NCBI GenBank assembly: GCA_002436205.1
Contig: DJKT01000001.1
Span: forward strand, 5,308 to 69,307
Direction of reading: 5' to 3'
Source: Candidatus Peribacter sp. UBA6535
Lineage (GTDB): Bacteria; Patescibacteriota; Gracilibacteria; Peribacterales; Peribacteraceae
DNA length: 64,000 nt
The translations under genes and the position numbers were made by a program. This document shows positions 8,504 to 17,459 of this stretch, in pieces (within the stretch, counting starts at the first letter, position 1; each line of letters starts with the position of its first letter). The notes beneath the pieces are model-generated. The model made no database searches. It was given only the letters and a program-made list of their open reading frames with translations, and was not told the origin of the DNA.

Positions 8504-9628
8504 TTACTCCATTCCCATTCTTACACGGTAGATAATTTCTGCCATATCCCCACGGGTGAGTTGCTGATTTGGATCGGAGAAAGTGCTGGGTAATCCTCCA
8601 AGACGTGCCAGAGCAAAGACGTATGGCTGCCACCAGATGTCTTTACTGTCCCCTGGACTTGTTCCTATTCCAAAAGCACCAACGACAATCTTTGCGGCTT
8701 CTGCAAAGTTTACGAATGCTCCTGGTCTAAATGTGCCGTCTGGATATCCGTCAATCACGCCATCTTTCTTTGCAGTGCAGACAAAGTCTGCAAACCAGTT
8801 GCTTTGTAATACATCAGAGAACAGATCATTGGATTCACATGTATCAATTGCTTCACGTGTAAAGTTAGCAGCGACAATGATCTTGGTAAATTCTGCACGG
8901 TTAATACGTTGATCTGGCTTAAATGAGCCATCTTCGTATCCCTTAACGATTCCTTCATTCTTAACGAAGCTAATAGAAGTAAAGTTGCTGTGCTCTTTGC
9001 CAACATCGCTAAACCCTTGTGATTCTTCTTGCTCATTTGGTTCAGGTTTGTTCTCAGGTTCTCCTTCGCCATTACTAAATTGACATGGATGCACAAGGTA
9101 GTTGATGGGGGTAGTACCTTCGCAACGAGAGAATCTGTCACCATTTTTACAGCTGTATGGAGTACAGTCCGGTGGAGGGGGTTCATTTTCAGGTTGCTCT
9201 TTAGGTAGTACAGCGACAGTGGTTCCATCAAAGTCATTCAGCCATTTTACCTGCGTATCCGATGCTACAGCTGTCCCAGAGCAGAGCCCTGTATGGTATT
9301 GATTGTCGCTTTGGTATGCGAAAATAATTACAGGTTCATCAATATTGAGAGTAATACCACATGCTGCACTATCGAGTGCTGTATTTATACTAACTAAGGC
9401 ATCTGCCTTGCCTTTCCATACCTTTTCTATGGCAACGGAGTACTGCACAAGGCGTTCCTCAAATTGCACTTCTATTGGTACACCCTGTACGACAAGATCG
9501 GCGTTATTGTAAAAAGCAGCATTACGTTCATTCTCATCTTCGTAGTACATGCATGAACACGCGTATGCACTCTGGGGAGCTACCAGGGGGGAGAGGAGTA
9601 AAGCGGTGAGGAAAAGTGTCTTTCTCAT
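8504..9628 (-). CDS. Secreted NTR/TIMP-like and SLH-domain protein
   Basis: The 374-aa product has a signal peptide ending SAYA, and the mature protein begins with CSC. Residues about 24-135 look like a bacterial tissue-inhibitor-of-metalloproteinase (NTR-like) domain: ADLVVQGVPIEV, SVAIEKVWKGKA, SAACGITL, TGLCSGT. A Pro/Glu linker and a small Cys cluster follow. From about residue 205 there are three SLH repeats (GIVKGYEDGSFKPDQRINRAEF, GVIDGYPDGTFRPG and a final partial unit). SLH domains anchor proteins to cell-wall polymer. TATACT lies 15 nt before the ATG. It shares SLH architecture with the protein at 20188. Confidence 0.8.
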   Translation of the reverse strand: MRKTLFLTALLLSPLVAPQSAYACSCMYYEDENERNAAFYNNADLVVQGVPIEVQFEERLVQYSVAIEKVWKGKADALVSINTALDSAACGITLNIDEPVIIFAYQSDNQYHTGLCSGTAVASDTQVKWLNDFDGTTVAVLPKEQPENEPPPPDCTPYSCKNGDRFSRCEGTTPINYLVHPCQFSNGEGEPENKPEPNEQEESQGFSDVGKEHSNFTSISFVKNEGIVKGYEDGSFKPDQRINRAEFTKIIVAANFTREAIDTCESNDLFSDVLQSNWFADFVCTAKKDGVIDGYPDGTFRPGAFVNFAEAAKIVVGAFGIGTSPGDSKDIWWQPYVFALARLGGLPSTFSDPNQQLTRGDMAEIIYRVRMGME

Positions 9629-9691
9629 AGAAACGACCGATCCAGTATAGCGAAAAAGACGGTAGTAAACAGGGGTCTCACTCTATTTTCT

Positions 9692-10957
9692 CTACCAGTT
9701 GCCTGTGGTGATTCCTGGGCAAGGGAAGCTCTCACAGAGCTCTTTTACCTCACCGGCGATACGGGTGAGAACGGCTTCATCTCCAGCATTATCGATAGTT
9801 TCGGACATCCAGTCACCCAGGCGTTCCATCTCGGATTCCTTCATGCCACGAGAGGTGATGGCTGGAGTACCAATACGTACACCGGATGGTTTGAATGGTG
9901 GGTTCGGGTCAAACGGTACGGTGTTACAGTTGGTCACGATACCTGCTGTATCCAATGCCTTAGCAGCGTCACGTCCGGAGATGCCTTTGGATGCTTGCGT
10001 TTCAAACAGAATCAAATGGTTATCGGTTCCTCCTGTTACCAATCGGAAGCCGTGCGTATTCAGACGATCTGCAAGTGCCGCGGCATTTGTGACGATCTGA
10101 GCTGCATAGACTTTGAATTCATCAGTCTGTGATTCTTTGAGAGCAACAGCGATAGCTGCAGTTGTGTTGTTGTGTGGCCCACCTTGGAGCCCCGGCATGA
10201 TAGCTTTATCGATTTTCTCCGCATGCTCTTCTTTGCACACAATCAGCGCACCACGAGGTCCACGGAGTGTTTTGTGTGATGTTGTAATACCGGTATCGGC
10301 CATTGGATATGGGCTTGGGTGCACACCACCAACAATCAATCCTGTGATATGCGATGTGTCTGCATGAAAGTACGCTCCAACTTCGTCACAGATCTCTCGG
10401 AATTTCTGCCAGTCGATAGTGCGTGGGTATGCAGTGTATCCGGCAATGATCATCTTTGGCTTAACCTCTTTTGCCTGCTCCAAAATCTTATCGTAGTTGA
10501 GTAGTTCTGTCTCAGGATCGAGTTCGTACGGTGATGAGTGGTAGGTCTTTCCTGAAAAGTTTACCTTCCAACCGTGGGTAAGGTGACCTCCGTGTGGAAG
10601 TGCAAGACCCATGATCGTATCTCCGTGTTCGAGTACTGCGTGGTAGACCGCCATGTTTGCAGGACTTCCGGAGTACGGCTGTACGTTTGCGTGTGGCATA
10701 TTAAATACTTCTTTTGCTCTATCAATTGCCAAGAGTTCGACGTCATCGACAATCTGTTGCCCCTCGTAGTAGCGTTTTTTGGCGTACCCTTCGGAATACT
10801 TATTGGTAAGACAAGAGCCTGTTGCTTCCATAACTGCGTGAGATGCGTAGTTCTCTGATGGAATGAGTCGCATCTTGTCCCATTCACGTTTTTCTTCGGC
10901 AATGATCAAGTCACGAATGGTAGGATCTGTGTCTTTAAGGGCAGGGAGGTACGTCAT
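9692..10957 (-). CDS. glyA: Serine hydroxymethyltransferase
   Basis: The 421-aa PLP enzyme interconverts serine and glycine using tetrahydrofolate. Visible motifs are RLIPSENYAS, TNKYSEGYAKKRYYEG, NVQPYSGSPANMAVY, the PLP-lysine block TTSHKTLRGPRG, MPGLQGGPHNN and SGVRIGTPA. The start at 10957 (MTYLPALKDTDP) is preferred because family alignment begins there; an in-frame ATG at 10984 is possible. The PLP-side motif reads HADTSHITGL where most homologues have DMAHIAGL. The 5-formyl-THF cyclo-ligase gene lies upstream on the same strand, forming a one-carbon pair. Confidence 0.97.
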   Translation of the reverse strand: MTYLPALKDTDPTIRDLIIAEEKREWDKMRLIPSENYASHAVMEATGSCLTNKYSEGYAKKRYYEGQQIVDDVELLAIDRAKEVFNMPHANVQPYSGSPANMAVYHAVLEHGDTIMGLALPHGGHLTHGWKVNFSGKTYHSSPYELDPETELLNYDKILEQAKEVKPKMIIAGYTAYPRTIDWQKFREICDEVGAYFHADTSHITGLIVGGVHPSPYPMADTGITTSHKTLRGPRGALIVCKEEHAEKIDKAIMPGLQGGPHNNTTAAIAVALKESQTDEFKVYAAQIVTNAAALADRLNTHGFRLVTGGTDNHLILFETQASKGISGRDAAKALDTAGIVTNCNTVPFDPNPPFKPSGVRIGTPAITSRGMKESEMERLGDWMSETIDNAGDEAVLTRIAGEVKELCESFPCPGITTGNW

Positions 10958-11094
10958 GGTGGAGGGGGAATGTGCTTTATGCAAAGCACGCTTCAGGGCG
11001 CTTTTGATAGCGATTTTCTGAGTGCCTTTCGTTTGGCGAGTTGTCTTGTTTGCAGAGGGATCGTACCACGATTGAATTTTGATGCAATTGAAAT

Positions 11095-11670
11095 CTATTC
11101 AATCCATTCTTGTGCAGTCGCAACGACGTTCATGGGTACATCATGCACTTCTACGGGTACATCATTCATTAGCTGGCATTGCAGACAGGTGCCCCAGAGA
11201 GGAGTTTCTGGATGGTGCATCTTGTACCAATTGAGCCACGTGTCGTATCCACCAGATCCTCTGCCAAGTCGGTTCCTTTTGCGGTCAAATGCTCTGCCCG
11301 GCACCAGTACAATGTTTACTTTTTGATCTCCAAGTTCTTGTGCATTTTTCGGTGGTTCGGGGATTGTAAACTCTCCCGGAGGAAGATCATGCAGGTTTTG
11401 TGCTTTGCGATAGATCATCTTCTTATCTGCTCCAGCAAAGACTGGGAGGTATACCGTATCTCCACGCTCTATCAGTTCTTTTAAAAGAAGCTGAATATCC
11501 ACTTCGGATTTTAGCGGGAAGTACGCACAGATGGTGGAGCCTTCGGGAATCTTTTTGAGAAGTACGCGACTGAGTGTTCTTCCTTCTGCTCGCCTCTGGC
11601 CATCATCCATATCATCAATTCTCTTCTTTATCTCTTGTCGCAAGATTTGCTTTTGTTCAGAGTGATGCAT
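11095..11670 (-). CDS. 5-formyltetrahydrofolate cyclo-ligase
   Basis: The 191-aa protein has the family pattern: basic N-terminal helix, CAYFPLKSEVD, then the ATP/folate block VPGRAFDRKRNRLGRGSGGYD and LWGTCLQCQL. It converts 5-formyl-THF to 5,10-methenyl-THF using ATP, returning an inhibitory folate by-product of SHMT to the active pool. That fits its place upstream of glyA. The Gly-rich loop is RGSGGYD rather than the commoner GGGYYD form. Confidence 0.9.
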   Translation of the reverse strand: MHHSEQKQILRQEIKKRIDDMDDGQRRAEGRTLSRVLLKKIPEGSTICAYFPLKSEVDIQLLLKELIERGDTVYLPVFAGADKKMIYRKAQNLHDLPPGEFTIPEPPKNAQELGDQKVNIVLVPGRAFDRKRNRLGRGSGGYDTWLNWYKMHHPETPLWGTCLQCQLMNDVPVEVHDVPMNVVATAQEWIE

Positions 11671-11677
11671 ATGGGGA

Positions 11678-11759
11678 CTGGTAGCTGGTAGCTGGGGGGA
11701 TCGGGATGATGATATGATAACAAATTCCTAACTACTAATCCCTAACTACTAATCCCTAA
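11678..11759. repeat. Heptamer-type short repeats
   Basis: CTGGTAG x2 plus CTGGGGG lies at 11678-11698. A 14-bp unit CTAACTACTAATCC occurs twice at 11728-11755 with a partial third copy. The last units overlap the dnaX stop codon (TAG on the minus strand, 11756-11758). Confidence 0.7.
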
Positions 11760-13237
11760 AAAATTTCTGCTGCCGCATCTGCAAGATTTACGATATCTTC
11801 TGCAGGGCTTACTGCGGACGCTTCGTTACTGTGTGCTCCGTTTTCCAATTCACATTCGAGTTTGAGTTGTGTTTTAAATATTGCTTCTAGTACTTCTTCT
11901 ATAGTGCGACAGGCTTGCGTCTCTTGTACTTTGTCCCTATGAAAAGCAGAAGAGAATGAGATGACAACCTTTTTTCCATCGAGGTTTGTTATTCTTCCGT
12001 TCTTGAGAGACATCTTTACAGACGCTGGTGTGGTTTGACTCAGAATATCCTGCCAAGATTTTTGTATGCTCTCGACGGAGAGGTCGGGTGCTTGTATCAC
12101 TGCATCTTGTAGTACAGACTCTTCCTCTGGGCTATGTTCTTCTGTAACTTCTATAGTCTCTGAAACTTCTGTCACTTCTGTCACCTCTTCTTTCGGTTCC
12201 TCTTTTGGTAAGACAATGGTTGGTGGACTTTCTCCAGATTCTCTGCAGAGGGTAAGTAGTACAGATTCAAGCACGAGGCCTGGAACCGGACTGATGCGAA
12301 TGTCGCGGATTGCATTGAGCAATACACCTTGTAATGCCAGTAAGTCGTTTGTGGATTTCTTTTCTTTGATATTGCTGTGGATGGCATCTCGTACGAGACG
12401 GAGGAGTTGTCTAGTAAAGACATCCAGTGGCACACCTGCATCTTCAACTTTGGCAATACTAGCAAGAATGCCATCACGATCTTTTTCCTGTAGAGCAGTC
12501 ATTACTTCCTCTACGTAAATCCGACCGGTTGCGCCAGTACGCTGAGCAACATCTTCTAAGGTAATACTTTCTAGTGAACGCATTTGATCGAGTAGAGAAA
12601 TAGCGTCCCGCATTCCACCTTCACTGACATGAGCAATACTTCGCAGAGCTTCTCGATCGATAGTGATGTGCTCCTGATCGGCTATATACTGCAATCTTCG
12701 GATAATGTCATCTTCCCTGATATGTCGAAATGGAAAGCACTGGCATCGAGATTGTACGGTGACAGGGATCTTATTAAGCTCTGTAGTTGCCAAGATAAAG
12801 AAGGCGTACGCAGGTGGCTCTTCTAGTGTTTTCAGTAGAGCGTTAAATGCTTCTTTGGTAAGCATATGTACCTCATCAATAATATAGACCTTTGCAGAAG
12901 CTACCACAGGGGAGAATTGAATCTTTTCTATTAAGTCGCGTACATCGTCGATACCACGATTACTCGCTGCATCAATTTCAAGCAGATCAACAATATTTCC
13001 ATCATCCACCGCCTGTTCGATTTGTTTTTTGAGCACAGCATCTTCGGTGCTTCTCGTCATTATCAATTTTGCCAGTATGCGAGCAACAGAAGTTTTTCCT
13101 GTTCCCCGACTTCCTGCAAATAAATAGGCATGTGCGAGTTTATCGCTGCTTGAAGCTTTTTCCAGAGTACTGACGACGTGTTCTTGGCCGTAGACATCAG
13201 CAAAGAGTTTTGGTCGGTACTTGCGGTAGAGAGACAT
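11756..13237 (-). CDS. dnaX: DNA polymerase III subunit tau/gamma
   Basis: The 493-aa clamp-loader ATPase opens MSLYRKYRPKLFADVYGQEH, with Walker A GSRGTGKTS, Walker B-type YIIDEVHML, the EEPP loop LKTLEEPPAYAFFILATTE and QSRCQCFPF. The zinc module normally inserted after Walker A (four Cys) is absent; that stretch reads LIMTRSTEDAVLKKQ with no cysteine. A Glu/Val-rich linker (residues about 355-400) precedes a small C-terminal domain. It loads beta clamps and organises the replisome. TATACT ends 9 nt before the ATG. Confidence 0.95.
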   Translation of the reverse strand: MSLYRKYRPKLFADVYGQEHVVSTLEKASSSDKLAHAYLFAGSRGTGKTSVARILAKLIMTRSTEDAVLKKQIEQAVDDGNIVDLLEIDAASNRGIDDVRDLIEKIQFSPVVASAKVYIIDEVHMLTKEAFNALLKTLEEPPAYAFFILATTELNKIPVTVQSRCQCFPFRHIREDDIIRRLQYIADQEHITIDREALRSIAHVSEGGMRDAISLLDQMRSLESITLEDVAQRTGATGRIYVEEVMTALQEKDRDGILASIAKVEDAGVPLDVFTRQLLRLVRDAIHSNIKEKKSTNDLLALQGVLLNAIRDIRISPVPGLVLESVLLTLCRESGESPPTIVLPKEEPKEEVTEVTEVSETIEVTEEHSPEEESVLQDAVIQAPDLSVESIQKSWQDILSQTTPASVKMSLKNGRITNLDGKKVVISFSSAFHRDKVQETQACRTIEEVLEAIFKTQLKLECELENGAHSNEASAVSPAEDIVNLADAAAEIF

Positions 13238-13246
13238 TGGAGGAGG

Positions 13247-13252
13247 AGTATA
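13247..13252 (-). promoter_or_regulatory. -10 box of dnaX
   Basis: TATACT on the minus strand, 9 nt before the dnaX ATG. With no Shine-Dalgarno this implies a leaderless or nearly leaderless mRNA. Confidence 0.55.
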
Positions 13253-13255
13253 GAA

Positions 13256-13315
13256 CGGATAGCGGATAGCGGATAGTGGATAATGAAATCAACTGGTCAC
13301 AAGTCACAAATCACG
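13256..13315. repeat. Heptamer arrays CGGATAG and GTCACAA
   Basis: CGGATAG x3 plus TGGATAA at 13256-13283, then GTCACAA x2 plus ATCACGT from 13296. They fill the dnaX/dsbA intergenic gap. Confidence 0.75.
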
Positions 13316-13331
13316 TTACTCTAGGTCTACT

Positions 13332-13910
13332 ATGAAAACACCACTCACACTCCTATCACTTACTATTCTTCTTACCGCTTGCGGAGAGGCAGAAGTTTCG
13401 ATGCGAACACCAAAGGGTAATCCAAATGCCGCAGTGCTTGTTGAAGAATTTGCAGATTTACAATGCCCAGCATGTGGAGCAGGTCATACAAAAATTGTTG
13501 CACCACTTCTTGAAAAGTATGGAAATGAAATTCGTTTTGAGCATAAGCATTTCCCACTAAGATCCATTCATCGTTTTGCATTGGATGCGAGTGAAATGAG
13601 TGAGTGTGCAGCTGATCAAGGAAAATTTTGGGAATATGTGGATATTGCATTTACCAATCAAAAAGACTTAAGCCTTGAATCGATTGTTGAATGGGCGCAG
13701 GCTCTAGGACTTGATGCAGATAAGGCAGAACGTTGCTGGAAATCTCATAGCAAACGTGACACTGTTCTTGCAGATTACAAAGAAGGTCGAGAAAGAGGTG
13801 TTGGTGGTACGCCAACATTCTTTGTAAATGGAGAACAAGTGCAGACCGGACTCGATACTATTAGCGAAGCAATCGACAAGGCCCTAGAGGGAACGATGAT
13901 GCGCCTTTAA
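13332..13910 (+). CDS. DsbA-like thiol oxidoreductase lipoprotein
   Basis: The 192-aa protein has a lipoprotein signal (LLSLTILLTAC, Cys at residue 17). A DsbA/thioredoxin-fold domain follows, with active site LQCPACGAGH and cis-Pro loop GVGGTPTFFVNGEQV. An insert contains two further Cys (ECAADQGKFWEY and ERCWKSH). It is like the DsbA-type proteins that make or isomerise disulfides outside the membrane, which suits the many Cys-rich exported proteins nearby. The 3' end overlaps the convergent DM13-like lipoprotein gene by 4 bp (TTAA). Confidence 0.88.
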   Translation: MKTPLTLLSLTILLTACGEAEVSMRTPKGNPNAAVLVEEFADLQCPACGAGHTKIVAPLLEKYGNEIRFEHKHFPLRSIHRFALDASEMSECAADQGKFWEYVDIAFTNQKDLSLESIVEWAQALGLDADKAERCWKSHSKRDTVLADYKEGRERGVGGTPTFFVNGEQVQTGLDTISEAIDKALEGTMMRL

Positions 13911-14491
13911 AATCGTGGAGTCATCTGTGCGAATCCGTAGAGACGATCCAACTTTGTATCCCACAGAACGACTGTGCGGTACTTGATGAAGTCCTCTATT
14001 TTTTCGTCGAGAACAAAACCCTGTGCTCCGAATGGCACTTTTACTTCTCCTAGATCAATTGCTGTAATATCAGGAAATTGCACATCTCGAGGATCAACAG
14101 TTACTGTCAGAAACGCGTGAACAGAAGGTCCCGGAGTTGTATCAAATGTTGGTCCGAAATACACGGTTTTACCGTTAAACACTACCTCTCCTTCTGTGTA
14201 TTCTTTCATTGTAGTGAACGATCCTTTCATGCCTTTACGCTGTGCCTTGCGTGCTTCTTTTGCCTTTTTAAGCCAGTACTCTTTGGTGCTATCCACTACC
14301 TTTTGCTTTGCTGCATCTTCCAAAAGCGGATCTTCGTAAATTTCCAAATTAACCATCGCATCTACCAATTGCTCTGCATATTGTTCCAAATAGAGAGGAT
14401 TCTCTAGAAGAGCCTTTTGGTCTGGATTGTATGTTCCACCGCAAGCTGCAAGCAGAAGTGGGGTAATAAGGGCAATGGAGCGTATTTTCAT
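13907..14491 (-). CDS. Lipoprotein with DM13-like domain
   Basis: The 194-aa product has a lipobox LLAACG near residue 17. Residues about 95-194 resemble the DM13 fold: GSFTTMKEYTEGEVVF, FDTTPGPSVHAFLT, an acidic strand, IDLGEVKVPFGAQGFVL, then YRTVVLWDTKLDRLYGFAQM. DM13 domains are small extracellular beta domains of uncertain, possibly redox, function. The characteristic late cysteine is Asp here (VVLWD). It is convergent with and overlaps the DsbA-like lipoprotein gene. Confidence 0.62.
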   Translation of the reverse strand: MKIRSIALITPLLLAACGGTYNPDQKALLENPLYLEQYAEQLVDAMVNLEIYEDPLLEDAAKQKVVDSTKEYWLKKAKEARKAQRKGMKGSFTTMKEYTEGEVVFNGKTVYFGPTFDTTPGPSVHAFLTVTVDPRDVQFPDITAIDLGEVKVPFGAQGFVLDEKIEDFIKYRTVVLWDTKLDRLYGFAQMTPRF

Positions 14492-14536
14492 AAAATGATT
14501 AAGAAAGAAGTGGGCTTACTATACTGAGAGTACAGC

Positions 14537-16612
14537 CTAATTCAAGGAAGAAAGAGGCCCTACTGAGTGGTAGGTCATACCATGGCGATCCAGCACACGG
14601 GCTGCCCGTTTAATGCGATGATTGAGGCTATAGGCAACATAGGCATTTTTACCTGCAGAAACGTCTTTGTCGATATAGTTGGTCCAGTACCAAAATGACC
14701 ACGTGTTTTTGTTGGCATTTGCCTGTTCGACGAACGCATCTACTCCGCTGTCTGTTGAAAATACATTCTGTGGCCCAACACCTTTGGTGCGAATAGATGG
14801 TTGGTTGAATCCGTCAACGAAGTTATTTTCGTAGCCATCATCATGCCCGGGCCCAGAATGACTGAGGCGCTGTGCAGTTTCTTCTATGGACTGTTTACGC
14901 AGGCGATCCTCCAATCCCTCGGTCAAGTATCCGCGCTCCTGACACCAGGTGCGGTTGTACACACAAGTCGTTACACACTGCAGACAATCTGCCCCATGTG
15001 CCAATGCTTTGCTGTACAGTTTTTGATATGACGGTGGAAGCAGTGCCATTACTGCATCGATCTCTTCTCGTGCATCGCGTATTTCTTGCGCTGCATTATC
15101 TCCTGCCTCCTCGGTGTCACTTTTGTTTCCAAAGGCTTTGAGATGTTTTTCCATCGATTGTAGTTCTGCAATATCTTCTGCGGACTGCGCAAGTGGCCAG
15201 GCAAGTCCAAGGTAATACTGCGCCTCTTCCCAGTTTTCCGTATCCAGTGCATGTCGTACTTTACCTTTTTTGTCCTGAATAGGAGTGTCTTTTGGGTCGT
15301 TAACCTGAATGTGCAGTCTGCGTTCTGCTTCTTCTACATAACTAAGCCTCTGTGCGTAACTTAAGTTCAAAAACTTATCCTCAGACAGACGTTGTAACCC
15401 TTGGGGTACTCGGTCTTTCATCATCTTTTGTTCCACTTGATCGTAGCGGTAGCGCACCTTCGCCCAGTCTTTTATAAAGTTTTTTAGCTCTTGCAATGTT
15501 CGCTGCCCATTGATCACGTGCTCTGTCCATGGTCCTATTTTTGTACTACTGATGTATCCAGCTGATACTGCTGCCCCCAACACATTCTTTGTCTCGCTAT
15601 GCAGTAGCAGCTTACTTCTTTGGAATGCACTCATCGCGGCACGTGCCTCTGCGACCATGCCTTCTTTTGTATCAAAGTGCAGAGCACGGAACGCGGTATC
15701 ATCGGTGAAGGTGCTGAGTTTTTTGAATTCTTTTTCGGTAATCTCTTTAAAGAGGGGGTCTTTCAACACGTCACTTCTTTCTTTATGTACTTTCTTCCAT
15801 GCTTTTACGTACGAGGGGAATTGCGATTTTACAAAGTATTCTTTTGCCTTCAGGTTTACAGAAGGATCTTTGAATCTGGCGATCCATTTTTTCATAGAGG
15901 TTGAAGAGATGAGCCCTGCACCAACCGCACTTTTGAGGTCTGCTTCAAATCCTGTAAAGAGTTTCTCTTCACCTTTAGCCAGTGGTAGTGCATTAAGCAC
16001 TTCGGTTATTAGGCTCTTGCGCCCATCAAATGAAAGTGTTTCGAGGAAGTAATTGGAGTCTGATATTTTCGCTGCCAAAGCTTTAAGAGCTGGGTCTGCG
16101 GAATTTTCCAGAGCACTAAAGCGTGAGTCTCGCAGTATACCTTCTTTCTTAGAGGCAAGAGCTTGCCGCTTATCCAGGTAGTCTGGAAGTACTCTGAGAA
16201 TAGAAGACTCTTTCTCTTTGTAGTCCCTACTTTTATCGCGCACCCACTTTACCCATTCATCAAATGATCCCTTCGATATGATACCGGCAGATACTGCACG
16301 TTGTAGCGGCGGCAGAAAATCTCCATGGTACAAATCCAATGCAGATTCTAATTTCTTGGAGTAGTCGAGTTGGTACCACTTGTTTGCTTCGAGAATTTTC
16401 TTCGTATCTGTTGGAGCAATACTATCGATCCATTGTTTGAGCGGTGCAGTCTGAGCAGCAGACGCCAGACCCAATTGGTCGTGTGTTACATGAAAATACT
16501 GATCGTACTTCTTTCGCATCGCTTGATATAAACCTTGGGATGATGCTGTTTCTTCAGTTTTTTCTTTCTTATAAGCCGTTCCCGTTGTAGCGCTATTGTA
16601 TGTATCTGGCAT
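14537..16612 (-). CDS. Large helical protein with three internal repeats, unknown function
   Basis: The 691-aa, largely alpha-helical protein has no recognised domain. Three units share a motif: AVSAGIISKGSFDEWVKWV, AVGAGLISSTSMKKWIARF and AVSAGYISSTKIGPWTEHV, spaced about 120 residues apart. A Cys cluster (CLQCVTTCVYNRTWC) near residue 560 precedes a C-terminal region with FWYWTNYIDKDV. No signal peptide is visible, so it may be cytoplasmic. The start at 16612 is set by TACAAT ending 8 nt upstream; an in-frame start at 16648 would lie on the other side of that box. Confidence 0.7.
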   Translation of the reverse strand: MPDTYNSATTGTAYKKEKTEETASSQGLYQAMRKKYDQYFHVTHDQLGLASAAQTAPLKQWIDSIAPTDTKKILEANKWYQLDYSKKLESALDLYHGDFLPPLQRAVSAGIISKGSFDEWVKWVRDKSRDYKEKESSILRVLPDYLDKRQALASKKEGILRDSRFSALENSADPALKALAAKISDSNYFLETLSFDGRKSLITEVLNALPLAKGEEKLFTGFEADLKSAVGAGLISSTSMKKWIARFKDPSVNLKAKEYFVKSQFPSYVKAWKKVHKERSDVLKDPLFKEITEKEFKKLSTFTDDTAFRALHFDTKEGMVAEARAAMSAFQRSKLLLHSETKNVLGAAVSAGYISSTKIGPWTEHVINGQRTLQELKNFIKDWAKVRYRYDQVEQKMMKDRVPQGLQRLSEDKFLNLSYAQRLSYVEEAERRLHIQVNDPKDTPIQDKKGKVRHALDTENWEEAQYYLGLAWPLAQSAEDIAELQSMEKHLKAFGNKSDTEEAGDNAAQEIRDAREEIDAVMALLPPSYQKLYSKALAHGADCLQCVTTCVYNRTWCQERGYLTEGLEDRLRKQSIEETAQRLSHSGPGHDDGYENNFVDGFNQPSIRTKGVGPQNVFSTDSGVDAFVEQANANKNTWSFWYWTNYIDKDVSAGKNAYVAYSLNHRIKRAARVLDRHGMTYHSVGPLSSLN

Positions 16613-16620
16613 GCCGACCA

Positions 16621-16676
16621 ATTGTAGGTAGGCTACGAAAAACCGCAATTGGTTTCCGTGGAAATTGTGGTAGGAT
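16621..16676. promoter_or_regulatory. Divergent -10 boxes (16612 gene and dcd)
   Basis: Minus-strand TACAAT (16621-16626) is 8 nt before the ATG of the 14537-16612 gene. Plus-strand TAGGAT (16671-16676) is 9 nt before the dcd ATG. Confidence 0.5.
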
Positions 16677-16685
16677 TGGTTTCCT

Positions 16686-17315
16686 ATGATCCTATCTGAC
16701 AGAGATATTAGGCAGGCAATTACCGATGGACGCGTAAAAGTCCAATCTACCCAGCAGGAGCTCTTTCAATATATTCATGCCTCATCCATGGATTTCCGGC
16801 TGGGGAATACCTTCAAGCTCTACGAGCACAGCAAGTTTGCGGTGCTTGATCCTATGAATCCAGAATCTTTTGCCGGCAATATGCGAACGATTACGGTACC
16901 AGACGGAGAGTCGTTTATCGTCCAACCGGGGGAGTTTGTATTGGGGGTTACCCAGGAGCAAATCAGCTTGCCTGATGATCTTGTGGCACGTGTAGAAGGA
17001 CGTAGTTCACTTGGGCGATTGGGGATTATCGTGCACTCTACAGCAGGATTTGTAGACCCTGGATTCTCTGGAACCATCACCCTTGAAATCAGTAACTTAA
17101 ACCGCCTTCCGGTGGCGCTATACCCAGGTATGCGTATCTGCCAAATTGCCTTTGAGCAGATGAGTAGCCCCGCAGAAATGCCCTATCACAGTAAACCCTT
17201 TAGCAAGTATCAGGGGCAGGTTTTGCCCGAGGAAAGCCGTCTCTCCGTAGATCCGGAATTTGCCAAAGAAGCGAAGGAATTGCCGATAGGGGAGGAGGTG
17301 AAAGTGGGGTCTTAG
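16686..17315 (+). CDS. dcd: dCTP deaminase
   Basis: The 209-aa protein opens MILSDRDIRQAI and has the trimeric dUTPase-like fold motifs: SSMDFRLGNTFKLY, EGRSSLGRLGI and STAGFVDPGFSGTITLE, the last with the catalytic Glu. PGMRICQIAF and YQGQ near the C-terminus are also typical. It deaminates dCTP to dUTP for thymidylate synthesis. Some members also hydrolyse dUTP, which cannot be decided by eye. Length is normal. TAGGAT lies 9 nt upstream of the ATG. Confidence 0.94.
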   Translation: MILSDRDIRQAITDGRVKVQSTQQELFQYIHASSMDFRLGNTFKLYEHSKFAVLDPMNPESFAGNMRTITVPDGESFIVQPGEFVLGVTQEQISLPDDLVARVEGRSSLGRLGIIVHSTAGFVDPGFSGTITLEISNLNRLPVALYPGMRICQIAFEQMSSPAEMPYHSKPFSKYQGQVLPEESRLSVDPEFAKEAKELPIGEEVKVGS

Positions 17316-17322
17316 AGCCTTG

Positions 17323-17340
17323 ATATTTGGCTGCAAATAT
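17323..17340. repeat. Inverted repeat ATATTTG/CAAATAT
   Basis: Perfect 7-bp arms with a 4-nt loop, 8 bp after the dcd stop. It could be a weak terminator or an operator; no T-run follows. Confidence 0.4.
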
Positions 17341-17445
17341 GGTATTTAAGCGTCTTCCTTTGGCTTAGGCTAGAGGAATTTTGGTCTTTGACAATATGAT
17401 GGCAGTGTAGCCGTCTTAACGTGTAGTCAACCACTTTTCAGTTCT

Positions 17446-17452
17446 AGGAGGT
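17446..17452 (+). promoter_or_regulatory. Canonical Shine-Dalgarno AGGAGGT
   Basis: It lies 7 nt before the ATG at 17460. It is notable because nearly all other genes in the window lack a Shine-Dalgarno. Confidence 0.8.
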
Positions 17453-17459
17453 ACGACGG

